Of a stretch of DNA of 64,000 nucleotides, positions 36,740 to 45,572 are shown piece by piece. The notes under the pieces are model-generated. The model was not told the DNA's origin. It saw nothing but the letters and a program-made list of their open reading frames with translations, and did not search any database. The stretch is from contig CAYYEZ010000062.1 in NCBI GenBank assembly GCA_964471225.1, positions 11,252 through 75,251 of the forward strand. Reading direction: 5' to 3'. This stretch comes from JAGVJT01 sp964471225 (GTDB lineage: Bacteria; Pseudomonadota; Gammaproteobacteria; Legionellales; Legionellaceae). The first letter of the stretch is position 1. Every line of letters starts with the position of its first letter. A program made the position numbers and the translations under genes.

Positions 36740-39031
36740 ATGCATTTCGGAAACCTCATGCACAATATAAAGTTGTACAAAGAGAACAATTTAAGACTAG
36801 ATTTTACTGCAGCAGTTGTCGTATTTCTAGTGGCTATTCCGCTTTGTTTAGGGATTTCTATTGCATCAGGCGCGCCACTTTTCTCAGGGATTTTAAGCGG
36901 TGTGATTGGTGGGGTCATCGTTGGTACGCTCAGTGGCTCCTCAGTCAGCGTAAGTGGGCCTGCGGCAGGTATGGCAGCTGTCGTGCTTACAGTCATGACA
37001 CAGTTAGGTGACTTCAATACATTCTTACTTGCACTCACTATTGCTGGCTGTATTCAGTTTATCATGGGAAGTTTCCGAGCAGGGTTTATCGCAGATTATA
37101 TCCCAAGCAATGTGATCCAAGGTCTGTTATGCGCTATTGGGCTACTACTCATCGTGAAACAGCTGCCACTGGCCTTCACACACGCAAGTACCCTCTCAGA
37201 CTTTAAACAACTCCTACTTGACACCACGGAAGGCTTTACTTTCGCACCGTTGCTCGCCCTTTCAGCACACATCAACAAAGGTGCTACGATTATTTCTATT
37301 TTATCTTTTTTTATCTTAATTTACTTTGAAAAAACTAAAATCAATTTATTCAAAGCAATTCCAGGCACAATTATCGTTGTTATTTTTGGTGTTTTACTCA
37401 ATGAAGTCTTTACGCTAATGGGCTCTTCTTTAGCTCAAGACACGCCTCAGTTGGTCAATATCCCAAATGAAGCAGGATTTAGAAGCTTGTTCGAGCAGTT
37501 TACTTTTCCTAAATGGTCTGCGTGGACAGAGCCAAAGGTCTATTTATATGCCTTTATGATTGCGATAGTGGCATCTTTAGAAACACTACTTAACATCCAA
37601 GCAGGTGAAAAATTAGATAAAAAACATCGGCATTGCTCAAAAGATCGCGAGCTTGCTGCACAAGGCTTGGGAAACTTAATTTCAGGATTGATTGGTGGGT
37701 TACCTATTACCTCGGTAGTGGTTCGAACTTCAGTGAATATTCAAACGGGAGCAAAAACTAAGATGGCAACCATCATGCATGGTTTCTTCATCTTACTTGC
37801 TATCTTGTATTTACCACATGCACTGAATCGCATCCCTCTTTCATCTCTCGCAGCAGTTCTAATTTATACCGGCTATAAGCTCACAAGCCCTAAAATTTAT
37901 AAAAAAATTTATCGCCAAGGATTAGACAGATTTATTCCGTTTGTCGCCACAATTATAGGAATTGTCTCTGTTGATTTGTTAGCCGGTATTTTAATGGGGC
38001 TCTTCGCTAGCTTATTTTTTATTTTGAAATCTAACAGCCAGATGCGAATTGACATTATCAAAGAGATTAGCCCTAATGGAATTATCAATCGTATTGTTTT
38101 ACCTCAGCAAATCACTTTTTTAAATAAAGCTGCGTTGGTGGCAGAGCTAAATGCGATTCCACATGGTTCACAAGTTATCATCGACGCACGCTATTCAAAT
38201 TACATCGACAAAGAAATTGTTGAATATATTAAAAATTTTCAGGATGAGCAAACAAGCGTGAGAGAAATTTCTCTCAATTTAATAGGATTCCAAGATGCAT
38301 ATGCGATTCATAATTATATCGATTTCTTGAATGTTACAACCTACAGCGCTCAAACATCTCTGACACCACACGAAGTGCTTCTCCTTTTGCAAGAAGGTAA
38401 TCATCGGCTTTTGCAGGATAGGCGGATCCATCGAAGCATTCAAGACGATATTAAGCAAACAGCATCAGGTCAACATCCGATCGCAGTGATCTTAGGCTGT
38501 ATCGACTCACGCGTGCCTGTAGAAACTATTTTTGACATGAGTTTTGGCGACTTATTCTGCGTACGCATCGCAGGAAATGTCGTCAACAACGATATTCTGG
38601 CAAGCATTGAATACGCCTGTCAGGTTATTGGCGCAAAACTCATTGTCGTCCTGGGCCACACCGCATGTGGTGCAATTGCTGCCGCATGTGATGATGTCAA
38701 GCAAGGGCATATCACACAGCTCTTAGATAAAATCAAACCAGCTATACATGCAGAGCATGAAACAACACATGATAGAACAAGCCAAAACACAGAATTTGTG
38801 CAACATGTCACAACGCTGAATATTGCAAATACATTGGTTCAGCTCTACAACAATAGCCTAGCACTTCGCTCCTCAATGACTGATGAAAATCAGATCGGCA
38901 TGATTGGCGCATTGTATGATGTGAAAACTGGTATGGTAGAGTTTAGCTCTTTTGAGTATGAGGTCGCTCGCGTGTCTTCGAAAGAACATCCTCTTGTTAA
39001 ACAACTAAGAGATTTCTCGTCGAGCCACTAA
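36740..39031 (+). CDS. SulP-family bicarbonate transporter fused to beta-carbonic anhydrase
   Basis: A 763-residue fusion. Residues about 15-420 form a SulP/SLC26-type transporter (the VAIPLCLGISIASG and SVSGPAAGMAAVV helices). A short STAS-like segment follows (about 440-540). From about 555 the protein is a beta-class carbonic anhydrase with the zinc ligands Cys587, Asp589 (GCIDSR), His640 and Cys643 (GHTACG) intact. Such fusions are known from several bacterial groups and are thought to couple inorganic-carbon transport to CO2/bicarbonate exchange. GGGGG lies upstream of the ATG. It is divergent from groESL, with the heat-shock promoter in the 218-bp gap. Confidence 0.93.
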   Translation: MHFGNLMHNIKLYKENNLRLDFTAAVVVFLVAIPLCLGISIASGAPLFSGILSGVIGGVIVGTLSGSSVSVSGPAAGMAAVVLTVMTQLGDFNTFLLALTIAGCIQFIMGSFRAGFIADYIPSNVIQGLLCAIGLLLIVKQLPLAFTHASTLSDFKQLLLDTTEGFTFAPLLALSAHINKGATIISILSFFILIYFEKTKINLFKAIPGTIIVVIFGVLLNEVFTLMGSSLAQDTPQLVNIPNEAGFRSLFEQFTFPKWSAWTEPKVYLYAFMIAIVASLETLLNIQAGEKLDKKHRHCSKDRELAAQGLGNLISGLIGGLPITSVVVRTSVNIQTGAKTKMATIMHGFFILLAILYLPHALNRIPLSSLAAVLIYTGYKLTSPKIYKKIYRQGLDRFIPFVATIIGIVSVDLLAGILMGLFASLFFILKSNSQMRIDIIKEISPNGIINRIVLPQQITFLNKAALVAELNAIPHGSQVIIDARYSNYIDKEIVEYIKNFQDEQTSVREISLNLIGFQDAYAIHNYIDFLNVTTYSAQTSLTPHEVLLLLQEGNHRLLQDRRIHRSIQDDIKQTASGQHPIAVILGCIDSRVPVETIFDMSFGDLFCVRIAGNVVNNDILASIEYACQVIGAKLIVVLGHTACGAIAAACDDVKQGHITQLLDKIKPAIHAEHETTHDRTSQNTEFVQHVTTLNIANTLVQLYNNSLALRSSMTDENQIGMIGALYDVKTGMVEFSSFEYEVARVSSKEHPLVKQLRDFSSSH

Positions 39032-39045
39032 GTTAGACACCAATC

Positions 39046-39774
39046 ATGTATTGGAAAGCTCGCTTCAGTCGATGCATTTATCAGAAGAACCAAGTTTATA
39101 TTTTTCAAAACTGGCGATATCGATGGTTAGCGTTTGAAAGCATGACGATTCAAACGCTGATTCATCGCCGACGCCCTGAGCGAATCGAGCTAAATTACAT
39201 CGAAGCACTCATCCTCCCTGCGCGCTACCGACCTGGAGAAACATGTGTGCTAGGGCTCGGGGGGGCCGGTGTGATGCACGCACTCGCGCCCTTCTATCAA
39301 GACATGCCTTGTCTTGCAATCGAACAAAACCCGACAGTAATTGAAGCCGCACACGCATATTTTTTTCTAGAAAAACTCAATTTTTTGCATGTTGAACAGG
39401 CTGAGGCTTACACTTATCTTGCGTCGAATAACTCAAAATTTGATCATTTACTGGTTGATATTTTTAATGCAACCACATTCCCTGAGCATTGTAATTCGTT
39501 TGATTTTGTCGCACTGTGCCAAAAAAATCTTAAGTCAGGTGGCGTGCTCGCTGTGAATTTTGCCAACATCCAAGCTCAGATGCCACTAGTTCAAGCTTTA
39601 AAGCAATGTTTTCAACGTGAAATATTATTTGTCTCACTGCCACATACAACAAATCTCATAGCATTATGTTTTTATGAGACAGGTTTGCAGTCTTTTCTAC
39701 TCCGACTCAGAGCCGACCGGCGCCTTCACTCCCTGTCGTGGCAACCTGAATGGGGACATGTCGCTTGCTTTTAG
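39046..39774 (+). CDS. Spermidine synthase-like SAM-dependent methyltransferase-fold protein
   Basis: A 242-residue Rossmann-fold protein of the spermidine/spermine synthase-like group. The nucleotide-binding loop VLGLGGAGVMHAL (about residue 66), the following LAIEQNPTVIEAA (acidic residue at the end of strand 2) and HLLVDIFNA (strand 4) are visible. It lacks the full polyamine-binding signature, and no speD or speE partner lies nearby, so true spermidine synthase activity is uncertain. It is 14 bp downstream of the transporter fusion and probably cotranscribed. The N-terminus is Arg-rich and unusual. Confidence 0.75.
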   Translation: MYWKARFSRCIYQKNQVYIFQNWRYRWLAFESMTIQTLIHRRRPERIELNYIEALILPARYRPGETCVLGLGGAGVMHALAPFYQDMPCLAIEQNPTVIEAAHAYFFLEKLNFLHVEQAEAYTYLASNNSKFDHLLVDIFNATTFPEHCNSFDFVALCQKNLKSGGVLAVNFANIQAQMPLVQALKQCFQREILFVSLPHTTNLIALCFYETGLQSFLLRLRADRRLHSLSWQPEWGHVACF

Positions 39775-39808
39775 AGCGAAATAACTGCAGCCCCTATAAA
39801 CTTACATA

Positions 39809-39837
39809 TTGATCAATATGGCAAAATAACGTACAAT
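39809..39837 (+). promoter_or_regulatory. Promoter of the C58-like gene with a palindromic -35 region
   Basis: TTGATC (39809-39814) and TACAAT (39832-39837) have a 17-base spacer and lie 47 bases before the ATG. The -35 is embedded in the perfect 16-bp palindrome CATATTGATCAATATG (39805-39820), a possible operator. Confidence 0.6.
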
Positions 39838-39883
39838 GTTAACATTCTCTGTGTAGTCACCTCCGCGATAGGAGAAAAGCTAT

Positions 39884-40537
39884 ATGTTTAGACGCATTGG
39901 TGTTGCTGCCGCTACAGCTTTTAGTAGTTATGCTCTATTGGCTTACATCCTCGACGCAAAAAAAAAAACCAGGCCTTTTTTGACTCAAGTGGAGCTCTTC
40001 AAGAGCCTTAAATATAACGATGGCAGAGCGTGCGAGCCAATTTTTTGTCACCCCATGAGTAGTGACTGGTTAAGAAAGAAAATAGAAAAAATAGATACCG
40101 ACTATCTAAAAAATGAAGAAGAAACATTAATTTCGACCGTATCCGTAAACGACGATATCCACGCGCTCAAAAAAGATGGAAAGGACTATCTGAACTATGC
40201 TTTTGTAAAAACAAAAACAGCCTATAAAGAAAAAAACGTTCCGCTGAGTGAGTTAACCACAAAAGAAGGCGTTGAACAAAGCCTTGCGACGCATCAATAT
40301 GCTTTCTTTCGTTACCCGACAAGGGACCCGAATCAAGGACACGCTGTGGCTTATCATCGAGATGAAAAGGGAGGATGTGAGTTTTTTGATCCTAATTATC
40401 CTGGAGGGGAAGTCAGCCACGCCTGTCCCGAGCTATATGATTTTATCGCAGCACGGATACGTGAGACAGGTGCAAAAAACTTGGATCAAACCGAATATGC
40501 TACACTCACTGTAGACACGCCCATCAGGACACGCTAA
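39884..40537 (+). CDS. Candidate YopT/AvrPphB-like (C58) cysteine protease
   Basis: A 217-residue orphan with papain-like features in the right order. A Cys-containing segment has Cys50 and Cys55, with Trp62 seven residues after Cys55, as in the C-x-x-x-x-x-x-W pattern of C58 peptidases. Then comes GHAVAYHRDEKGG with His153, and FFDPN with Asp169. The His-to-Asp distance of 16 equals that in YopT (His258, Asp274). A hydrophobic N-terminal stretch (about residues 5-23) could be a membrane anchor. The RBS is AGGAGAAAAGCT before the ATG. C58 members are usually translocated effectors that act on host or bacterial proteins. Family assignment is by motif only. Confidence 0.7.
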   Translation: MFRRIGVAAATAFSSYALLAYILDAKKKTRPFLTQVELFKSLKYNDGRACEPIFCHPMSSDWLRKKIEKIDTDYLKNEEETLISTVSVNDDIHALKKDGKDYLNYAFVKTKTAYKEKNVPLSELTTKEGVEQSLATHQYAFFRYPTRDPNQGHAVAYHRDEKGGCEFFDPNYPGGEVSHACPELYDFIAARIRETGAKNLDQTEYATLTVDTPIRTR

Positions 40538-40553
40538 AAAACCTGAGACTGCT

Positions 40554-41576
40554 CTATCTTTTCGAGTTATTTGGCACATCGTCACGCTCTACAGTGTTGT
40601 CTGTTGACTCACGCTCAGCACGCATCATAGCCTTGTACTCTTGTTGAATAGTTTTGGAAAATTGACTTTGTATTAGCTTAATTTTTTCGCCCTCAATAAA
40701 CACCAAATCATCACGAAAATCATTTTCTTCTCGGCAGTAAGGCTCCCAGTCCTGCGCTTTTCTTTCAGCCTCAAGTTGTGACTTAATATTTTCCAATGCA
40801 GCCTCAATAGAGGAAATATAGATGGCAGACTCTTTACTAAAAATTTCTTCTCGAATACAGATCAAGTTATCACTCCTGCTATAACGTTCTTTGTGCACAG
40901 GAGAAAGTCCGTAAGCCAAGAGAGAAAACTTAAATTTCTTAGCAGTCTGGTAAAAACTATGGGCGATATATCCGGCTTTATTAAAAGCTTTTATTTCTTT
41001 ATCACGTTCATCAATCAAAAGATCTCCGTGTCCTTGTTTGATTAAAATATCAGCACCAGCCGCAGAAACATACTCTCTAGAAAGACCACTAGAACACTCC
41101 TTATCAAATGTAGTTTTAAGCATGAACTCGAAAGAAGCGTCACAAGGAGAGCCTTCCACGGGACTAACCGCATGATGTAAAAGAAATAAATCCGCTAACT
41201 CTTCAGTCAGTGGAATTCCGTACTGATCACACGCATAGTTAACATTTTTCACTTCAACAGGCAGCGACTGATTGCGAGCTAGACGTTTTCGATGCAAATC
41301 TTCTATGTCAGACTCTTCTAAGTGAGTTTTAACACCACCTAAACCTAAAGCCGCTGGACTAGCAATGGATAAACTCGCAAGCCCGACCCTAACTGGATGA
41401 CGAACTGAGTCACCATAAGCGTGACTGACAAGTAATCCTAACGACATCGCACCGAAACCCAAACCAACGCCCAAAACTATACGCGACATGGAGAAGCTTG
41501 AGCCATGCGACGAATTTGAACACACAGCTTTTGCAAGTTTTCTTAATTCAGGAAGACTTCTTCTAAAGAATTTCAC
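40554..41576 (-). CDS. Hypothetical protein with N-terminal membrane hairpin
   Basis: A 340-residue orphan that converges on the C58-like gene (16 bp gap). The N-terminus is basic (MKFFRRSLPELRKLAK). Two hydrophobic segments (about 32-52 and 65-80) with a short loop suggest a membrane hairpin. The remaining 250 residues are charged and helical, with several Cys and a Lys/Glu-rich coiled-coil-like C-terminus. AGGATG precedes the ATG. I recognise no family. Size, lack of homology signs and neighbourhood suggest an effector-type or accessory gene. Confidence 0.75.
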   Translation of the reverse strand: MKFFRRSLPELRKLAKAVCSNSSHGSSFSMSRIVLGVGLGFGAMSLGLLVSHAYGDSVRHPVRVGLASLSIASPAALGLGGVKTHLEESDIEDLHRKRLARNQSLPVEVKNVNYACDQYGIPLTEELADLFLLHHAVSPVEGSPCDASFEFMLKTTFDKECSSGLSREYVSAAGADILIKQGHGDLLIDERDKEIKAFNKAGYIAHSFYQTAKKFKFSLLAYGLSPVHKERYSRSDNLICIREEIFSKESAIYISSIEAALENIKSQLEAERKAQDWEPYCREENDFRDDLVFIEGEKIKLIQSQFSKTIQQEYKAMMRAERESTDNTVERDDVPNNSKR

Positions 41577-41671
41577 ACATCATCCTAAAAATAACTCTTA
41601 GAACTAAGTGTAGACTATAAAATCAATATGATCTAATATGGATCAACATTCTAGGGAAGGGGCGAAAAAAA

Positions 41672-42319
41672 CTAGGGGGACAAACGTGTTTTTTGCCAAA
41701 CATCAGCAACACGTATGTATTGTACACGATCATGTAGCCGATTATTTCGACCTTGCCAAAACTCAAACGCATAGGGTAAAACTTGATAGCCACCCCAATA
41801 GTCAGGTCGTTGAACTTTAGAGTACTCACCATGCTTTTTTAGCGCATCTTGATAAGCCTTCTCTAGCGTTGCTCGATCAGGCACAACTCTACTTTGTTTA
41901 GATATTGTTGCGGCTAGCTGACTTTCATAAGGACGTGAAGCAAAGTAAGCATCTGACATAGCCGCGTCTACACGAGAGATTTCACCGCGAATACGCACTT
42001 GCCGAACCCAAGCAGGCCAATAGAAAGTAAGGGCAACATATTTATTACCAGAAATTTCTTCCGCCTTAACACTCTCATAGTTCGTATAAAAGACAAACTG
42101 ATCTTCAACCACCCCTTTCAAAAGCACAACACGGGCATCAGCTCGCCCCAAGGCATCTACGGTAGAAATCACCATAGCGCTTGGGTCGTCCTGTTCTTTC
42201 TGGCAAGCCTCATCAAACCATAGGTGAAACTGTGAAATCGGCGATGCAGGCATTGCATGCTCATCTAACACAGATTCACCATACTCGCGACGAAGTGCTG
42301 AAAGATCATCGTTATTCAT
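41672..42319 (-). CDS. pdxH: Pyridoxamine 5'-phosphate oxidase
   Basis: An FMN enzyme that oxidises pyridoxine or pyridoxamine 5'-phosphate to pyridoxal 5'-phosphate, the cofactor of many transaminases. The 215 residues fit the family. The substrate- and FMN-binding segments ARVVLLKGV, FYTNYESVKAEEI, FYWPAWVRQVRIRG and the C-terminal FWQGRNNRLHDR are intact. It starts directly after the sucD stop (no gap), so it is likely the last gene of the TCA operon. Upstream of its ATG there is only a weak Shine-Dalgarno (TTAGAATAA). Confidence 0.97.
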   Translation of the reverse strand: MNNDDLSALRREYGESVLDEHAMPASPISQFHLWFDEACQKEQDDPSAMVISTVDALGRADARVVLLKGVVEDQFVFYTNYESVKAEEISGNKYVALTFYWPAWVRQVRIRGEISRVDAAMSDAYFASRPYESQLAATISKQSRVVPDRATLEKAYQDALKKHGEYSKVQRPDYWGGYQVLPYAFEFWQGRNNRLHDRVQYIRVADVWQKTRLSP

Positions 42320-43192
42320 TTATTCTAACACACTAAGAACCGCATCACCGAGCTCTGCAGGCGAACGCACAGTGTACACTCCCGCAGCTTCTAGGGCTTT
42401 AAACTTCTCTTTAGCTGTACCTTTTCCACCAGAAATAATCGCACCGGCATGACCCATTCGCTTTCCAGCGGGAGCAGTCACTCCTGCGATATAAGAAACA
42501 ACTGGTTTAGTTACATTAGACTGAATGAATTCAGCGGCTTCTTCTTCAGCGCTTCCACCAATCTCACCGACAAGAATAATTGCTTCGGTTTGAGGATCTT
42601 TTTCAAAAAGAGCCAGAACATCAATGAAAGACATGCCAGGAATTGGATCGCCCCCAATCCCGACACAAGTACTTTGGCCTAAACCTTTATCAGTTGTTTG
42701 TTTCACCGCTTCATAAGTTAACGTACCTGAACGAGAAACAATACCCACCTTTCCAGGTTGATGAATAAATCCAGGCATAATCCCCATTTTACATTCTCCT
42801 GGTGTAATCACACCTGGGCAATTTGGACCGACAATGCGCGTCTTCGTGTTATATTGAAGACTTGCTTTGATAGCAAGCATATCGAGCACAGGAACACCCT
42901 CTGTAATACATACAACTAGCTCAATTCCCGCCTCAACAGCCTCCATGATGGAGTCTTTACAAAAAGGTGCAGGCACATAAATTACAGAAGCATTCGCACC
43001 AGTTTCTTCTACGGCATCTCTTACTGTATTAAAGACAGGTAAATTCAAATGCGATTGTCCACCTTTACCTGGCGTCACACCACCAACCATTTTCGTACCA
43101 TAAGCAATCGCTTGTTCCGAATGGAGTGTGCCCTGTTTTCCAGTAAACCCTTGGCAAATTACTTTTGTGTTTTTATTAATTAAAATACTCAT
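42320..43192 (-). CDS. sucD: Succinyl-CoA synthetase alpha subunit
   Basis: The 290-residue ADP-forming alpha subunit that binds CoA and carries the phosphohistidine. CoA-binding QGFTGKQGT is near residue 15. The segment MGHAGAIISGG, near residue 246, carries the phosphorylated His, and GPNCPGVI is intact. It acts with SucC in the substrate-level phosphorylation step of the TCA cycle. AAGGGGT lies before the ATG. Confidence 0.99.
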   Translation of the reverse strand: MSILINKNTKVICQGFTGKQGTLHSEQAIAYGTKMVGGVTPGKGGQSHLNLPVFNTVRDAVEETGANASVIYVPAPFCKDSIMEAVEAGIELVVCITEGVPVLDMLAIKASLQYNTKTRIVGPNCPGVITPGECKMGIMPGFIHQPGKVGIVSRSGTLTYEAVKQTTDKGLGQSTCVGIGGDPIPGMSFIDVLALFEKDPQTEAIILVGEIGGSAEEEAAEFIQSNVTKPVVSYIAGVTAPAGKRMGHAGAIISGGKGTAKEKFKALEAAGVYTVRSPAELGDAVLSVLE

Positions 43193-43201
43193 AACGACCC
43201 C

Positions 43202-44365
43202 TTACTTCGCGATTGCTGCAACAATTTTTTTAGCAGCATCAGTTAATCCATCTGCCGCAATCACATTCAAGCTACTGTTGCTTAAAATTTCGGCGCCAGC
43301 TGCTGCCTGGTTTCCTTCCAAACGCACAACCACAGGCACATTGATATTCACTTCAGCCACCGCAGCCAAAATACCTTCTGCAATCAAATCACAACGAACG
43401 ATTCCACCAAAAATATTGACTAAAATTCCTTTAACTTGTTGGTCAGATAAGATAATTTTGAACGCTTCGGCAACACGTTCCTTGGTTGCACCGCCTCCCA
43501 CATCTAGGAAGTTTGCAGGCTCACCGCCATGAAGTTTGATCACATCCATCGTCGCCATCGCAAGACCCGCACCATTGACCATACAGCCAATATTGCCATC
43601 GAGAGAAATGTAATTGAGCTCCCACTCGTGTGCACGATTTTCACGTTCATCTTCTTGGCTTTTATCTACCATTGCTTTTAATGCAGGTTGGCGGAAAAGC
43701 GCGTTATCATCGATACTTACCTTCCCATCTAAGCAAACTAATTGTCCTGAGCCCGTCACTACAAGTGGATTTATTTCGAGCAAGCTTAAATCATTCTCTA
43801 CAAACATTTTGCCCAAACCTGTCATCAGTTGAGTGAGCTGGCCAATTTGTTCGAGTGTTAAACCTAATTGAAATCCAAGATCACGAGACTGATAAGGAAG
43901 CACACCCAAGAGAGGATCAATAATAATTTTTAAAATTTTCTCTGGTGTTGCTTCAGCAACTTTTTCAATCTCAACACCACCTTCAGTAGAGGCCATCACA
44001 ACAACGCGACGTGTCGCTCTGTCCACTACAGCACCTAAGTATAACTCACGAGCGATATCGCAAGTTTCTTCAACCAAAACGGCATTCACGGGTTGACCAT
44101 CAGCGTTCGTTTGATAAGTAACCAAACGAGTGCCTAACAAGGAGTGTACGTAAGCCTCTAGATCTTCTTCATTGGAGATCACTTTAACGCCACCCGCTTT
44201 ACCTCGTCCACCAGCATGGACTTGCGCTTTGACAACCCACTTATCCGTAGATAACTGCATAATTACTTGTTTCGCATCATCTACATTATAAGCCACTTGC
44301 CCTTTAGGGACAGGTAAACCATAACGTGCAAATAACTGTTTTGCTTGGTATTCATGTAAATTCAT
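43202..44365 (-). CDS. sucC: Succinyl-CoA synthetase beta subunit
   Basis: The 387-residue ATP-grasp beta subunit. MNLHEYQAKQLFARYG at the start, the HAGGRGKAGGVK nucleotide loop, LLEINPLVVT and NIFGGIVRCD are all conserved. It pairs with sucD 9 bp downstream. TAAAGG precedes the ATG. Confidence 0.99.
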   Translation of the reverse strand: MNLHEYQAKQLFARYGLPVPKGQVAYNVDDAKQVIMQLSTDKWVVKAQVHAGGRGKAGGVKVISNEEDLEAYVHSLLGTRLVTYQTNADGQPVNAVLVEETCDIARELYLGAVVDRATRRVVVMASTEGGVEIEKVAEATPEKILKIIIDPLLGVLPYQSRDLGFQLGLTLEQIGQLTQLMTGLGKMFVENDLSLLEINPLVVTGSGQLVCLDGKVSIDDNALFRQPALKAMVDKSQEDERENRAHEWELNYISLDGNIGCMVNGAGLAMATMDVIKLHGGEPANFLDVGGGATKERVAEAFKIILSDQQVKGILVNIFGGIVRCDLIAEGILAAVAEVNINVPVVVRLEGNQAAAGAEILSNSSLNVIAADGLTDAAKKIVAAIAK

Positions 44366-44376
44366 TCTATCAACCT

Positions 44377-45549
44377 TTAAATATTAAGTAATAAACGAGC
44401 TGGATCTTCCAGGTAATTTTTAACACTTACCAAAAATTGCACAGAATCCTTGCCATCAATGAGCCGGTGATCGTAAGACATCGCCACATACATCATTGGA
44501 CGGATAACAATTTGTCCTTTTTCAACAACCGCACGCTCTTCGATTTTATGCATACCTAAGATGGCTGTTTGCGGAGGATTAATGATAGGTGTCGATAAAA
44601 GTGAGCCAAACACACCACCATTAGTAATGGTAAAAGTACCACCTTGCATTTCTTCCATCTTTAATTTTCCATCACGAGCCCGTGTAGCCATCTCAGCGAT
44701 GTTTTTTTCGATATCAGCTAATCCTAATGTATCTGCATCACGAATCACCGGAACAACTAATCCTCGCTCTGTAGAAACAGCCATACCGATATCATAAAAA
44801 CCGTGATAAATCACATCATGCCCGTCAATGGAGGCATTCACCGCAGGGAATTGCTTTAAAGACTCGACGACAGCCTTCGTGAAAAAAGACATAAACCCAA
44901 GCTTTACACCATGTTTTTTCTCGAAGATATCTTTGTACTGCGCACGCAAATCCATCACCGCTTTCAAATTAACTTCATTGAATGTTGTCAACATCGCAGC
45001 TTGATGCTGTGCCTCAACCAAACGCTCAGCGATTTTTATACGAAGACGCGACATAGGTACGCGTTTTTCTTCTCTTGCACCAGCAGGTCGTGAGGCTATC
45101 GCAGTAGTCTCAGTCGTTGTTTCTGTGCGATGTTGCGCAATAAAAGACTCGACATCTTCCTTAGTAATACGTCCCTCTTTTCCTGAACCCGGAATCGTCG
45201 CCGACTCAAGACCATGCTCGGAAATCATACGACGAACACCTGGACCGGTAGACTGCTCAGCTTGTGGTGCTACGGCAGCCTGAACGTCTGGAGTTTTAGG
45301 CGCAGCGACAATACCTTGCTCAATCCGCGCAAGTAATTGTCCAGATTGAACAACAGCACCCACATCAAACAAAATTTCACCCATGACACCATCAGCAGGT
45401 GCAGGAACTTCTAAAACGACCTTGTCGGTTTCCAGATCGAGAATATTCTCATCACGCTTCACAGCCTCACCCACTTTTTTATGCCAAGTGGCAATCGTGG
45501 CATCGGCAACCGACTCTGGTAAAGCAGGAACTTTCACTTCAATAGACAT
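44377..45549 (-). CDS. sucB: Dihydrolipoyllysine succinyltransferase (E2 of 2-oxoglutarate dehydrogenase)
   Basis: The 390-residue E2 core of the 2-oxoglutarate dehydrogenase complex. It has one lipoyl domain (lipoylated Lys in LETDKVVLEV, about residue 43), a peripheral-subunit-binding domain (GVRRMISEHGL to GRITKEDV, about 103-130) and the catalytic domain with the YDHRLIDG active-site motif near residue 361. An Ala/Thr-rich linker separates the domains. It lies between sucA and sucC; no lpd gene is in the window. Confidence 0.98.
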   Translation of the reverse strand: MSIEVKVPALPESVADATIATWHKKVGEAVKRDENILDLETDKVVLEVPAPADGVMGEILFDVGAVVQSGQLLARIEQGIVAAPKTPDVQAAVAPQAEQSTGPGVRRMISEHGLESATIPGSGKEGRITKEDVESFIAQHRTETTTETTAIASRPAGAREEKRVPMSRLRIKIAERLVEAQHQAAMLTTFNEVNLKAVMDLRAQYKDIFEKKHGVKLGFMSFFTKAVVESLKQFPAVNASIDGHDVIYHGFYDIGMAVSTERGLVVPVIRDADTLGLADIEKNIAEMATRARDGKLKMEEMQGGTFTITNGGVFGSLLSTPIINPPQTAILGMHKIEERAVVEKGQIVIRPMMYVAMSYDHRLIDGKDSVQFLVSVKNYLEDPARLLLNI

Positions 45550-45572
45550 GGCCTTAACCTTCTTCTTTAAAA

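Noticed and set aside
40554..41576. CRISPR array, tRNA genes, transposase or phage genes anywhere in the window
   Set aside because: Looked for along the whole window; no regularly spaced repeats, cloverleaf patterns or recombinase motifs were seen (coordinates given only as a placeholder for an accessory region).
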